DNA from: Flavimobilis marinus
GTDB taxonomy: Bacteria > Actinomycetota > Actinomycetes > Actinomycetales > Cellulomonadaceae
DNA length: 64,000 nt
Reading direction: 5' to 3'
Assembly (NCBI RefSeq): GCF_900113055.1
Contig: NZ_FONZ01000002.1
Location: forward strand, 186,001 to 250,000
Below the pieces are notes generated by a model that searched no databases, was not told the origin of the DNA, and was given only the letters and a program-made list of their open reading frames with translations. Numbering within the stretch: position 1 is the first letter of the stretch; each line of letters begins with the position of its first letter. This document shows positions 12,415 through 21,110 of the stretch, in pieces. The position numbers and the translations under genes are program-made.

Positions 12415-14012
12415 GCGGCGGCCGCCCCGTCCCCTGCCGGGGCGGCCGGCTCGGGCGACGGCCCCGGTGAGGAGTCGCCGCGGGACCGCTTCAGGATGAG
12501 CTCGGCGCTGATCAGGCACATCGGCAGCCCGATGCCCGGGATGGTCGACCCTCCGGCGTAGAGCAGGCCGGAGACCTTGCGCGAGGAGTTCCGGGCCCGG
12601 AGGAAGGCGCTCTGACGCAGCGTGTGCGCGGGACCGAGGGCCCCGCCGCTCCACGAGGAGAAGTCGGTCGCGAAGTCCGCCGGTCCGACCGTCCGGCGCA
12701 CGCGCACCCGCGCGGCGAGGTCGTCGATACCTGCCCAGCGGGACACTTGGGCGATCGCCGCGTCGGCGGCCGCCTCGACCGCCGCGCTGCCCGCGCCGCC
12801 GATGCCGCCACCTCCGATGCTGACGTCGGCCGGGACCGGCACGAGGATGAAGAGGTTCTCGGCGCCCTCGGGGGCGACGGACGCGTCGGTCTGCGACGGT
12901 TTGCACACATAGATCGACGCGGGGTCCGGGATGTGCTGGTCCGACCCGAAGATCGCGGAGAAGTTGGCGTCCCAGTCCCGCGTGAAGAACAGCGAGTGGT
13001 GCGGCAGCTCGGGCAAGTCTCCGTCGACGCCGAGGTAGACCAGGACCGCGCCGGGACCCGACGTGCGGCGGTCCCACCACTCCTGCGGATAGGTCTGCAG
13101 GTGTCGGGGGAGCAGCTCTGTCTCGAGGTGGTGCAGGTCACCCGCGCCGACGACGACGTCGGCCGGCACGTGCTCGGTCGCCCCGGACCCGGTGCGCACC
13201 TCGACACCCGTGACGCGCGTCCCGCCACCGGTGCGGATGGTCGTCACCGCGGTCACGCGGGCACCGGTGCGGATGCGCGCGCCGCTCGCCTGCGTGAGCC
13301 GCGTGATCGCCTCGATCACGCGGGTGAAGCCGCCCTGCGGGTAGTAGACGCCGTCTGCCAGGTCCATGTGACTCATCAAGTGGTACATGCTCGGGGCCCG
13401 GTCCGGGCTGGTGCCGAGGAATACCGCGGGGTAGCCGAGCACCTGGCGCAGGCGAGGGTCGGCGAAGTAGCGCGCGACGAACTTCTCCAGCGGGGTGGTC
13501 AGCAGGCTCACCAGGCGACCCGAGCGACGCACGACCTCACGGCTGCGGAATGCCGACGTCGTGCGGAAGTCGGTGTACAAGAACCGGCGTGTGGCGATCT
13601 CGTAGGCCTCCTTGGCGGAGGCGAGGTAGTCGCGCAGCCGGGCGCCCGCGCCGGGCTCGACCCGCTCGAACGTGGCGACGTTGGTCTCGAGGTCCGCCCG
13701 GATGTCGATCGGCTCGTCGCGGCCCTCGAAGAAGACCCGGTACGCGGGGTCCAGCACCTCGAGGTCGAGCTCGCGTGCAGCGCTCGTCCCGAGCAGGCGG
13801 AAGAAGTGGTCGAACACCTCGGGCATCAGGTACCAGGACGGACCCGTGTCGAAGCGGAACCCTCCGGACTCCCAAGACCCGGCGCGGCCGCCGACCTCGT
13901 CGCGCTGCTCGAGCACCGTCACGTGGTGACCGTCTCGAGCCAGGAGGGCGGCCGTCGCGAGCCCTGAGATCCCCGCACCGATCACCACCACGCGCTTTCC
14001 CATGCTGGTCAT
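12411..14012 (-). CDS. crtI: Phytoene desaturase
   Basis: A 533-aa FAD-dependent CrtI-type desaturase that converts phytoene to lycopene by successive desaturations. The N-terminal dinucleotide-binding motif is VVVIGAGISGLATAALLA, followed by VTVLEQRDEVGGRAGSW. The C-terminal family segment YAGGSTIPGIGLPMCLISAELI lies near 495-515. ATG 14012 overlaps the crtB stop by 4 nt; a second Met four codons on is possible. The last residues are Ala/Pro-rich. It is the fourth gene of the idi-crt operon. Confidence 0.95.
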   Translation of the reverse strand: MTSMGKRVVVIGAGISGLATAALLARDGHHVTVLEQRDEVGGRAGSWESGGFRFDTGPSWYLMPEVFDHFFRLLGTSAARELDLEVLDPAYRVFFEGRDEPIDIRADLETNVATFERVEPGAGARLRDYLASAKEAYEIATRRFLYTDFRTTSAFRSREVVRRSGRLVSLLTTPLEKFVARYFADPRLRQVLGYPAVFLGTSPDRAPSMYHLMSHMDLADGVYYPQGGFTRVIEAITRLTQASGARIRTGARVTAVTTIRTGGGTRVTGVEVRTGSGATEHVPADVVVGAGDLHHLETELLPRHLQTYPQEWWDRRTSGPGAVLVYLGVDGDLPELPHHSLFFTRDWDANFSAIFGSDQHIPDPASIYVCKPSQTDASVAPEGAENLFILVPVPADVSIGGGGIGGAGSAAVEAAADAAIAQVSRWAGIDDLAARVRVRRTVGPADFATDFSSWSGGALGPAHTLRQSAFLRARNSSRKVSGLLYAGGSTIPGIGLPMCLISAELILKRSRGDSSPGPSPEPAAPAGDGAAAA

Positions 14013-14884
14013 CGTGCCCCATCTCGTGCTCCGGTCGCGAGCAGGCCGCTCGCGAGGACCCTGATCTTGCGGGGGCCGCTGACGCGGACCCGCCGGTTGC
14101 CCAGCTCCTGCGCGGGTGTCTCGCGCAGCACCCGGGAGAGCTCGGCGAACAGGTCGTGTGCCGCCCGCACCGCGCGCCGGCTCGAGCGAGGCAGCGCCGG
14201 GATCACCACGGCCGCGGCGTGCAGGTCCGCGTCGATGTCGTCCAGCAGCGTGTCGCGGTGGGCATCGGTGAGGTCCTCGACGGCGACACCAGGGAAGTAG
14301 CTCCGGCCGAGGTCGTCGTAGTCGGCCGCAAGGTCCCGCAGGAAGTTCACCTTCTGGAACGCCGCGCCGAGGCGGCGGGCGCCGGGGGAGAGGTGCTCCC
14401 AGGCGCGCTCGCGCCGCCCCGGGGCGACGTCGAGGAGGAACACCCGCAGGCACATCAGACCGACGACCTCGGCCGAGCCGTAGACGTAGGTCTCGAAGGA
14501 CTGGGCGGTGTGCACAGCGGTGTCGAGGTCGGCGCGCATCGACGCGAAGAACGGGTCCACGAGCGTGCGGTCGATGCCGGACTGCCGGGCGGTGAGGGCG
14601 AACGCGTGCACCACCAGGTTCGTCGAGCAGCCGTCGGCCAGCGCTGCGTGGACCTCGCGCTCGAGCGCGTCGAGCGCCCCGGCGCGGTGCTCGGCGGGGA
14701 ACGGTCCGTCGACGACCTCGTCGGCGACCCGCACGAGCGCGTAGATGTTGCGCACGTGCCGCCGGACGGGAGGTGCGAGCAGGCGCGCCGCCCACCCGAA
14801 CGACGTGGAGTAGCGGCGGATGACGACGGCAGCGCTGTCCTGGGCGGCCCGGTCGTACAGCCTCCGGCCGCGGTCCGCGCTCAC
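14009..14884 (-). CDS. crtB: Phytoene synthase
   Basis: A 291-aa squalene/phytoene synthase family protein that joins two GGPP molecules to phytoene. The first Asp-rich motif is ALVRVADEVVD and the second FLRDLAADYDDLGRSYFP. RYSTSFGWAARLL near the start is also typical. GTG 14884 overlaps the crtE stop as GTGA; the upstream part of the open frame is antisense to nothing but lies inside crtE and lacks a ribosome-binding site. Confidence 0.94.
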   Translation of the reverse strand: MSADRGRRLYDRAAQDSAAVVIRRYSTSFGWAARLLAPPVRRHVRNIYALVRVADEVVDGPFPAEHRAGALDALEREVHAALADGCSTNLVVHAFALTARQSGIDRTLVDPFFASMRADLDTAVHTAQSFETYVYGSAEVVGLMCLRVFLLDVAPGRRERAWEHLSPGARRLGAAFQKVNFLRDLAADYDDLGRSYFPGVAVEDLTDAHRDTLLDDIDADLHAAAVVIPALPRSSRRAVRAAHDLFAELSRVLRETPAQELGNRRVRVSGPRKIRVLASGLLATGARDGAR

Positions 14885-15897
14885 GCGGCCCTCTGGACGG
14901 CGGTCGCCGTCATGTCGGCGATCCAGGCCCGGAACCGCTCGGGCACGGGGAGGTTCGCCGTCACGGACAGCGCGGTGCTCACGTAGTCCGTCGCGAGGTC
15001 CTCGATCGCGGACCGTGCGCCGCACGACTCGAGCACGTCGCGCACGTGCCGGGCGCGCTCGGCGGTCAGGTGCGGGTCGCCGACGTCGTGCGCGATCGTC
15101 GCCCAGCAGGCGGTCGTGCGTGCGTAGGCGATCAGCGGCGTGACCTTGCCCTCGCGGAGATCGGTGACGGTGCTCTTTCCGGTGACCTCCTCGTCCCCGA
15201 AGACACCGAGCAGGTCGTCGACCAGCTGGAACGCGATGCCGACCATCCGGCCCACCTCGCTCAGCCGCCCCGAGATCTCCTGAGGGGCCCCGGCGAGCAC
15301 CGCGGCGGCCTGGAGCGGCAGCTCGAACGAGTACACAGCCGTCTTGTGCTCGGCCATCGTCAGCACCTCGCCGAGGGTGGGGTCGCCGAGGTCGAGCGAG
15401 AACCGTACGTCCGCGAGCTCGCCCGCGGCGGTGACCTGGACGGCACGCTCGAGCAGGTCGAGGAGGCGGCGCACCGTCTCCGGCCCGGTCGGGGCGAGAG
15501 CCATCATCCGGGTCGCGCCGACCAGGGCGAGGTCGCCGGCGAGGATGCCCGCCGTCTGCCCGAGCAGCTCGGCCTTGTCCGCCCGCGCCCCGGAGGCGAG
15601 CGCACGGTGGGCGAACGTGCCGGACACGTTGAGCTCGCCCCGGCGGATCTCGTCGCGGTCGATCACGTCGTCGTGCATGACGAAGCCGGTGTGCAACAGC
15701 TCGATCGCGTCGCCGACGTGCTGGGCGAGCGCGAGGTCATGCCCGCCGAGCGCCTGGTAGGCGCCGGTGACGAGCGCCGGGCGGAACCGCTTGCCGCCCC
15801 GGCTGGCCCGTCCCATGCTCCGCCACAGCTGCGCGTAGTCCGGGTCGAGATCGGCCGCGAGGGCCCCACCGTCGTGCAGGAATGTCTCGAGCATCAC
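14881..15897 (-). CDS. crtE: Geranylgeranyl diphosphate synthase
   Basis: A 338-aa trans-prenyl diphosphate synthase. The first Asp-rich motif is MHDDVIDRDEIRRG (DDxxD) and the second FQLVDDLLGVFGDEEVTGKS. It makes the C20 GGPP that crtB uses. GTG 15897 overlaps the idi stop; the adjacent ATG at 15894 is an equally plausible start. The residues just upstream of the first Asp-rich motif (ELLHTGFVMHDD) lack bulky aromatics, which fits C20 rather than C15 products, though chain length is inferred. Confidence 0.93.
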   Translation of the reverse strand: MMLETFLHDGGALAADLDPDYAQLWRSMGRASRGGKRFRPALVTGAYQALGGHDLALAQHVGDAIELLHTGFVMHDDVIDRDEIRRGELNVSGTFAHRALASGARADKAELLGQTAGILAGDLALVGATRMMALAPTGPETVRRLLDLLERAVQVTAAGELADVRFSLDLGDPTLGEVLTMAEHKTAVYSFELPLQAAAVLAGAPQEISGRLSEVGRMVGIAFQLVDDLLGVFGDEEVTGKSTVTDLREGKVTPLIAYARTTACWATIAHDVGDPHLTAERARHVRDVLESCGARSAIEDLATDYVSTALSVTANLPVPERFRAWIADMTATAVQRAA

Positions 15898-16478
15898 CGC
15901 TCACCGCCGCTCGGCGGGGCGTCCTCGAGCTCGGCGAGCGCGTGGATCTGCTTGACCATCCACGGGCTGAAGACCCAGGGGGTCGCGGCGATCGCGCGGC
16001 CGACGTCCGCCGGTGCGCCCCACGCGAGCTCCATCACCTCGTCGGGGTTCGGCACCGGTTCGCTCCCGACGGTCGCCAGGTACACGGGGCACATCTCGTT
16101 CTCGACGACGCCGTTCGCGTCCACCGCGCGGTAGCGGAAGTCCGGCAGCGCGAGCTGGATGCCGGTGACCGTCATACCGAGCTCGTGCTCGGCGTGCCGC
16201 TCGATGGCCTCGAGCATCGTCTCGTCGGTGCGCGGGTGGCCGCAGAACGAGTTGGTCCACACGCCCGGCCAGGTTCGCTTGGTCAGCGCGCGTCGGGTGA
16301 GGAGCAGCGCGCCGTCCGGGCCGAAGACGTAGCAGGAGAACGCGAGGTGGAGCGGGGTGTCGGTGCCGTGCACGAGCGCGCGCGGCATCTGGCCGATGTG
16401 CCGGCCGTCCTCGTCGAGGAGCAGCACGTGGTCCTCGGTAGCGGGAGGGTGCGCGGCCTGGTCAGCGGTCGTGGTCAT
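15894..16478 (-). CDS. idi: Isopentenyl-diphosphate delta-isomerase (type 1)
   Basis: A 194-aa Nudix-fold IPP isomerase. It has the catalytic cysteine motif TNSFCGHPR and the catalytic Glu segment ERHAEHELGM. It interconverts IPP and DMAPP, providing allylic primer for crtE and C5 donors for crtEb. ATG 16478 follows AAGGAG 7 nt upstream; the frame stays open to 16544 inside the MMPL gene. Placing idi in the carotenoid operon is sensible for C50 pigments, which need ten C5 units per molecule. Confidence 0.95.
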   Translation of the reverse strand: MTTTADQAAHPPATEDHVLLLDEDGRHIGQMPRALVHGTDTPLHLAFSCYVFGPDGALLLTRRALTKRTWPGVWTNSFCGHPRTDETMLEAIERHAEHELGMTVTGIQLALPDFRYRAVDANGVVENEMCPVYLATVGSEPVPNPDEVMELAWGAPADVGRAIAATPWVFSPWMVKQIHALAELEDAPPSGGER

Positions 16479-16500
16479 CGTCAGATCTCCTTGTCCGTGG

Positions 16501-18654
16501 TCAGCTGGCCGAGCGGCTGAGGCGCGACGGCCACCAGACCGCACGCCCGAGGTCGTAGGTCGCCGCGGGGACGAGGAGCGACCGGACGAGGAACGTGTCC
16601 AGCAGCACGCCGAAGGCGACGATGAAGGCGAGCTGAGCGAGGAACAGGATCGGGATCACGGCCAGCGCCGCGAAGGTCGCCGCGAGGACGATCCCGGCCG
16701 AGGTGATCACGCTGCCGGTGATCGACAGCCCGCGCACCACGCCCTCGCGGGTGCCGTGCAACTGCGACTCCTCCCGGACCCGCGTCATGAGGAAGATGTT
16801 GTAGTCGACCCCGAGCGCCACGAGGAACACGAACCCGTACAGCGGTACGGCAGGGTCGGCACCGGGGAAGCCGAGGATCTCGTTGAACACGAGCGCCGAG
16901 ACGCCCATCGTCGCGAGGTAGGACAGCACCACGGTGCCCATCAGGATCACCGGGGCCACGATCGACCGGAGCAGGATCATGAGGATCAGGAGGATCACGA
17001 CCAGAGCGACAGGGATGATCAGGTTGCGGTCGTGGGTCGAGGCCACGTTCGTGTCGAGGGCTGTGGCTGACACCCCACCGACGAGGGCGTCGGCGCCCAG
17101 CTCCGCGCGCAGCTCACGCACGGTGTCTTCGGCGGCCGTGGAGTCGGCTGCGTCGCTCAGGGTCGCGGAGAGCAGGATGTCGCCGTCGACGACGGTGGGC
17201 TCTCCGGCAGGTGCGCCCTCGCCGAGCGGCTGGATGCCCTCGGGCGTCACGGGCAGCGTGCCGCTGGGGGAGTCCTTCGACTGCACCGCGAGCGAGTCGA
17301 CGCCGTCGAGCGCGAGGATCGTCGCGGCGGCGTCCGCGAGGCGCTCCTCGGCGACGAGGACCTGCGCGGGGCTACCGGACCCGTCCGGGAAGTGCTCACC
17401 GAGCACCTCGAGGCCGTCGCGGGCGTCGGAGGCGCCGAGGACGAGCTCGGACTGCGGGACGCCGCTGGCCTTGAGACCGGTGACGCCGACGCTGGCAGCG
17501 ACCAGGAGCACGACGCAGCCGACCCAGATCGCTCGGGGCGAGCGGGCGACCCACCGCGCGACGCCGCCCCACACGCCCGCGCGGTGCGTGCCGGCGTCGT
17601 CGCCCACCGGGGGCCTCGGGCGGCGCGGCCAGAAGGCCGCCGCGCCGGTCGCGTAGAGCAGCGCCGGGAGGAACGTGAGCGCGGCGAGCATCGCGAAGCC
17701 GATGCCGACGGCGGCGACGGGTCCGAGCGCCTGGTTCGACGCGAGGTCGCTGAGCAGGAGGCACAGCAGGCCGGCGATCACGGTTCCGCCTGAGGCGAGG
17801 ATCGGCTCGAGGGAACCGCGCAGCGCACGCCAGGTGGCGGGCCACCGTCGCTCGGTCGCGATGGCCTCGCGGTAGCGGGAGACGTAGAGCAACGAGTAGT
17901 CGGTCGCTGCACCGATCACAAGGATGAACAGGATGCCCTGCACCTGGCCGTTGAGCGTGACGAGCTCGGCCTTGGCCAACCACCACACGGTGAGGATGGA
18001 CGCGCAGAGCGCGAAGAGCGACGTCGCCAGCACGAGGAACGGCAGCAGCGGAGAGCGGTAGACGACGACGAGGATGACCAGGACCGCGCCGAGGGCGACG
18101 AGGAGGAGCAGGCCGTCGATCCCCTCGAAGGCGGCGCCCAGGTCCGCGGCCTGCCCGGCAGGGCCGGTCACGTAGGCCTCCAGCCCGTCGGGCAGACCCT
18201 CGAGCGACGTGCGCAGCTCCTCGACCACGGTGGCGAGCTCGGCGCCCGTGTCGAGCGGGAGGAACACCTGCGCAGCGAGCCCGTCCTCGGACGGGATCGC
18301 GGGGGACACCTGTCCGACGACGGGGCCGTCCTGGGCGAAGTCGCCCACCACCGCGTTGATCGCCGCGAGGGCGTCCTCGGTGAGGGGCTCGTCGCTGTCG
18401 ACCACGACGATCGCGGGGATCGCGTCGCCACCCGTGAACTCCGTCGTGCGCTTGGCGACCTGCGTGGACTGGGCGCTCTCGGGCAGGTAGGCGGTCTGGT
18501 CGTTGCTCGAGACCTCACCGATCTTGCCGAAGTACGGGCCACCGACGCCAGCCAGGGCTAGCCACACGAGGATCAGTACGGCGGGGATCAGCGCGCGCAG
18601 CCAGCGTGGGGCGCGGCTCGGGGCGGTGGCCTCACCGCGGGTGTGCGTGTTCAC
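16501..18654 (-). CDS. MMPL-family (RND-type) transporter
   Basis: A 717-aa transporter with two MMPL halves, each with an external loop and a membrane bundle. The proton-relay Asp-Tyr pairs are seen in GAATDYSLLYVSRYREA and GVDYNIFLMTRVREE. MMPL proteins export lipids or hydrophobic compounds. It lies 22 nt upstream of idi, and a divergent MarR gene flanks it, the same arrangement as cg0722/crtR beside the crt operon of C. glutamicum. A link to carotenoid or isoprenoid export is inferred. Start GTG 18654. Confidence 0.93.
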   Translation of the reverse strand: MNTHTRGEATAPSRAPRWLRALIPAVLILVWLALAGVGGPYFGKIGEVSSNDQTAYLPESAQSTQVAKRTTEFTGGDAIPAIVVVDSDEPLTEDALAAINAVVGDFAQDGPVVGQVSPAIPSEDGLAAQVFLPLDTGAELATVVEELRTSLEGLPDGLEAYVTGPAGQAADLGAAFEGIDGLLLLVALGAVLVILVVVYRSPLLPFLVLATSLFALCASILTVWWLAKAELVTLNGQVQGILFILVIGAATDYSLLYVSRYREAIATERRWPATWRALRGSLEPILASGGTVIAGLLCLLLSDLASNQALGPVAAVGIGFAMLAALTFLPALLYATGAAAFWPRRPRPPVGDDAGTHRAGVWGGVARWVARSPRAIWVGCVVLLVAASVGVTGLKASGVPQSELVLGASDARDGLEVLGEHFPDGSGSPAQVLVAEERLADAAATILALDGVDSLAVQSKDSPSGTLPVTPEGIQPLGEGAPAGEPTVVDGDILLSATLSDAADSTAAEDTVRELRAELGADALVGGVSATALDTNVASTHDRNLIIPVALVVILLILMILLRSIVAPVILMGTVVLSYLATMGVSALVFNEILGFPGADPAVPLYGFVFLVALGVDYNIFLMTRVREESQLHGTREGVVRGLSITGSVITSAGIVLAATFAALAVIPILFLAQLAFIVAFGVLLDTFLVRSLLVPAATYDLGRAVWWPSRLSRSAS

Positions 18655-18675
18655 AGCAGAACCGTACCGCAGTTT

Positions 18676-18710
18676 TTGCTAGACGGCCTAGTTAGTTGGT
18701 GGGCTAGTAT
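18676..18710. promoter_or_regulatory. MarR/MMPL divergent promoter with CTAG repeats
   Basis: The 62-bp divergent spacer holds three CTAG motifs, at 18679-18682, 18688-18691 and 18704-18707. The first two form an inverted pair around ACGGC, and CTAGTTAGTTGG follows. The last motif runs into the TAGTAT -10 hexamer (18705-18710) of the MarR gene. A repressor bound here would control both directions. Confidence 0.5.
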
Positions 18711-18716
18711 GACGGC

Positions 18717-19241
18717 GTGAAGGATGAGGCGGCAGGTCCCCCCGGCTACTGGAACCACGGACCAGACATACGCGTGGTGCTCGAGGCGCTGCGCCGCTTC
18801 CTGCGCGCCGACCAGACGATGCGTCGGCGCGTGAGCGCGGCCATGGACATGAACGTCTCCGACCTCCAGGCGCTGCAGCTCGTCGTCGCGGGAGAGGGCG
18901 CCGGCAAGACGGTCAGCCCGCGCGACCTCAGCGCGCACCTGGGGATATCGACCGCCTCCACGACCGCGCTGCTGGACCGGCTGACGGCGTCCGGGCACCT
19001 GGTGCGAGCCCCCCACCCGACAGATCGCCGGAGCGTGGTGGTGCGCGCCACCAGCCACGCGCACCAGGAGATCCGCGAGCGGCTCGACCACATGCACCGG
19101 AGGATGGCTGCGATCGCCGCCGAGGTCCCGCACGAGGCGCGGGCGCCCCTCGTGCGGTTCCTCGAGGCGATCTCCGACGAGCTCGAGTCCGCGGACATCA
19201 TCCCCCTGACCCCGGCGCCGGACTCCGCGGGCGAGGGCTGA
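18717..19241 (+). CDS. MarR-family regulator, CrtR-like by position
   Basis: A 174-aa winged-helix regulator. The recognition region is LSAHLGISTASTTALLDRLTASGHLVRAPHPTDRRSVVV, with the MarR wing signature DRR. It is divergent from the MMPL-idi-crt operon. In C. glutamicum the equivalent divergent MarR protein CrtR represses carotenoid genes and responds to GGPP; the same job is inferred here. GTG 18717 follows TAGTAT by 6 nt, so the mRNA is probably leaderless. No ribosome-binding site is present. Confidence 0.9.
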   Translation: MKDEAAGPPGYWNHGPDIRVVLEALRRFLRADQTMRRRVSAAMDMNVSDLQALQLVVAGEGAGKTVSPRDLSAHLGISTASTTALLDRLTASGHLVRAPHPTDRRSVVVRATSHAHQEIRERLDHMHRRMAAIAAEVPHEARAPLVRFLEAISDELESADIIPLTPAPDSAGEG

Positions 19242-19287
19242 CCCGGCCGGCGCACGGCCCGCCGCGGCCGGTGCCCCTGGCCGGCGG

Positions 19288-20148
19288 TCAGAACACGGGC
19301 TTGCCCCCGGTCACTCCGAGCACGGTGCCGGAGACGTAGCTCGCGTCGGCGTCGGACGCCAGGAACACGAAGGCGGGCGCCACCTCCCGGGGCTGCCCGG
19401 CGCGGCCCAGCGGGGCGTCGGAGCCAAAGACCTCCAGCTTGGACTCCGGCTGGGTGGCGGGCTGCAGGGGCGTCCAGATCGGTCCCGGCGCCACCGCGTT
19501 GACGCGGATGCCGCGCTCGCCCACCTCGGCCGCCAGGTTCACGGTGAAGTTGTTGATCGCCGCCTTGGTCGATGCGTAGTCGAGCAACGACGTCGAGGGC
19601 TCGAACGCCTGGATGGACGAGTTGTTGATGATCGCCCCGCCCGACCCCATGTGCTCGAGCGCCGTCTGCGTGACCCAGAACAGCGCGTAGAGGTTGGTCT
19701 TGAACACGCGGTCGAGGTCGGTCGTGGTGATGTCGGCGATCGAGTCCCGCCGGGCCATCTGGTAGCCCGCGTTGTTGACGAGCACGTCGAGGCCGCCGAG
19801 CTCGGCGACGGTGCGGCGGACGACTTCGCGGCAGTCTTCCTCCTGCGTGAGGTCGCACGGCAGCTGGACGCAGCGCTTACCCTCGGCCTCGACCAGCTTG
19901 GCGGTCTCGTCAGCGTCGGGCTGCTCCTCGGCGAGGTACGCGATCGCCACGTCGGCTCCCTCTCGCGCGTAGGCAAGAGCGACCGCACGGCCGATCCCGG
20001 AGTCGCCTCCGGTGATGAGGGCGTGCTTGCCGGCCAGCTTGCCGGTGCCGCGGTACGTCGACTCGCCGTGGTCGGGCCTCGGTTCCATGGGCGCCGTGAG
20101 GCCGGGCGGCTGCTGCTGCTGGGCGGGGAAGCCCTGTCCTTCGGTCAT
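19288..20148 (-). CDS. SDR family oxidoreductase (YghA/glucose-dehydrogenase-like)
   Basis: A 286-aa classical-type short-chain dehydrogenase. It has the cofactor motif TGGDSGIGRAVA, the NNAG segment and the catalytic Tyr-Lys pair in LLDYASTKAAINNF. The Gln/Pro-rich N-terminus with RPDHGESTYRGTGKLAGKHA is typical of the YghA/YhdF general-stress subgroup, which often carries about 40 extra residues. Substrate unknown. ATG 20148 follows CCAAGGAGCG. It is convergent with the MarR gene; the 46-bp gap holds short GC-rich inverted repeats but no clear T-tailed terminator. Confidence 0.9.
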   Translation of the reverse strand: MTEGQGFPAQQQQPPGLTAPMEPRPDHGESTYRGTGKLAGKHALITGGDSGIGRAVALAYAREGADVAIAYLAEEQPDADETAKLVEAEGKRCVQLPCDLTQEEDCREVVRRTVAELGGLDVLVNNAGYQMARRDSIADITTTDLDRVFKTNLYALFWVTQTALEHMGSGGAIINNSSIQAFEPSTSLLDYASTKAAINNFTVNLAAEVGERGIRVNAVAPGPIWTPLQPATQPESKLEVFGSDAPLGRAGQPREVAPAFVFLASDADASYVSGTVLGVTGGKPVF

Positions 20149-20223
20149 GGCGCGCTCCTTGGGTCGGATGGCAGGTGCTCATCCAACGTAGGACGTGACG
20201 CCGGTGGTGCAACCGGAACGCAG

Positions 20224-20255
20224 AGACGCTCGCCCCCGGCCGGGGGCGAGCGTCT
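20224..20255 (-). terminator. Strong GC hairpin terminator
   Basis: A perfect 32-nt palindrome: AGACGCTCGCCCCCGG followed directly by its reverse complement. It begins 22 nt after the stop codon of the minus-strand membrane gene. No U-run follows, as is usual for actinobacterial terminators. Confidence 0.8.
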
Positions 20256-20276
20256 GTGGTGGGGCGACGGCCCGCG

Positions 20277-20483
20277 TCAGTCCTGGCGTGCGTGCATCGG
20301 CAGGAGGAACGCGAGCCCGGTGGCGAGGAGACCCGCCGTGAAGAACCACGGGCTCTCCTGGCTCACCCCTTCGCCGAAGGCCCAGACGCCCGCGACGAAG
20401 ACGGCGAAGCAGACGATGAAGAGGAGGCCTTTGACGGCGGCGGGCGCCTCGGCGCCGCTCGACACGGGTTCGTGGTTGCTCAT
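20277..20483 (-). CDS. Small two-helix membrane protein
   Basis: A 68-aa protein. A polar N-terminus (MSNHEPVSSGAEAPAAVKG) is followed by two hydrophobic segments: LLFIVCFAVFVAGVWAFG, and a second around FFTAGLLATGLAFLLPM. It has no recognised domain. It lies 21 nt downstream of the FMN reductase gene on the same strand and is followed by a strong terminator, so it may be the last gene of that transcript. Function unknown. Confidence 0.65.
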   Translation of the reverse strand: MSNHEPVSSGAEAPAAVKGLLFIVCFAVFVAGVWAFGEGVSQESPWFFTAGLLATGLAFLLPMHARQD

Positions 20484-20504
20484 GTCCTCGATCCTACTGG
20501 CCGC

Positions 20505-21110
20505 TCACGGCTGTAGCTGGTCGAACGGGACGAAGTCGTCGAACGGGTCGGCGGGCGCGCGTCGAGGCACCGCCCGGAGGAGGTTCGCGAGCTCACCGGC
20601 AGCCCGCTCGATCCGCGCACCGAGGGAGTCGGACGACGCGGTGCCCCAGTCGGACGACGCCGCGAACACGGCGGTCGGCACCACGAGCGCGCCGAGGTAC
20701 GCGAACAGGGGGCGCAGCGCGTGGTCGAGCACGAGCGAGTGCCGCTCCGTCCCGGCGGTCGCACCGAGAAGCACGGGCGTCCCGGCGAGCGCCTTCGCCT
20801 CGAGGACGTCGAAGAACGACTTGAACAGTCCCGAGTAGGAGGCCGAGAAGACCGGCGTCACGGCCACGAGCGCGTCGGCGCCGGCGACGGCGTCCAGGGC
20901 CTCGCGCAGCTCGGCCGGAGCGAAGCCCGTGAGCATCGTGTCCGTGATCTGGTGTGCGAGGTCGCGCAGCTCCACCACCCGGACGGTGACGGAGTCGCCG
21001 CCGAGCTGGAGGTCGTCGATCGCGGCCGCCACCAGCCGATCGGACAGGAGGCGGGTCGACGAGGGCTGGCTGAGGCCGGCGGACACGGCGACGACGGAGC
21101 GCGCGGTCAT
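20505..21110 (-). CDS. NADPH-dependent FMN reductase (CE1759 family)
   Basis: A 201-aa flavodoxin-fold reductase (VVAVSAGLSQPSSTRLLSDRL, and TPVFSASYSGLFKSFFDVLE). This subgroup is nearly always paired with the CE1758-type LLM monooxygenase, and the start ATG overlaps that gene's stop by 4 nt here. It would supply reduced FMN to the oxygenase as a two-component system. Flavin-reductase fold is clear from sequence; the pairing rule is established for the family; the substrate is unknown. Confidence 0.9.
   Translation of the reverse strand: MTARSVVAVSAGLSQPSSTRLLSDRLVAAAIDDLQLGGDSVTVRVVELRDLAHQITDTMLTGFAPAELREALDAVAGADALVAVTPVFSASYSGLFKSFFDVLEAKALAGTPVLLGATAGTERHSLVLDHALRPLFAYLGALVVPTAVFAASSDWGTASSDSLGARIERAAGELANLLRAVPRRAPADPFDDFVPFDQLQP

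Noticed and set aside
16501-16544. N-terminal extension of Idi inside the MMPL gene
   Set aside because: The extra residues lack similarity to IPP isomerases, while ATG 16478 has AAGGAG at good distance.
19242-19287. Terminator between MarR and the SDR gene
   Set aside because: Several overlapping GGCCGG repeats could pair, but no single long stem stands out.
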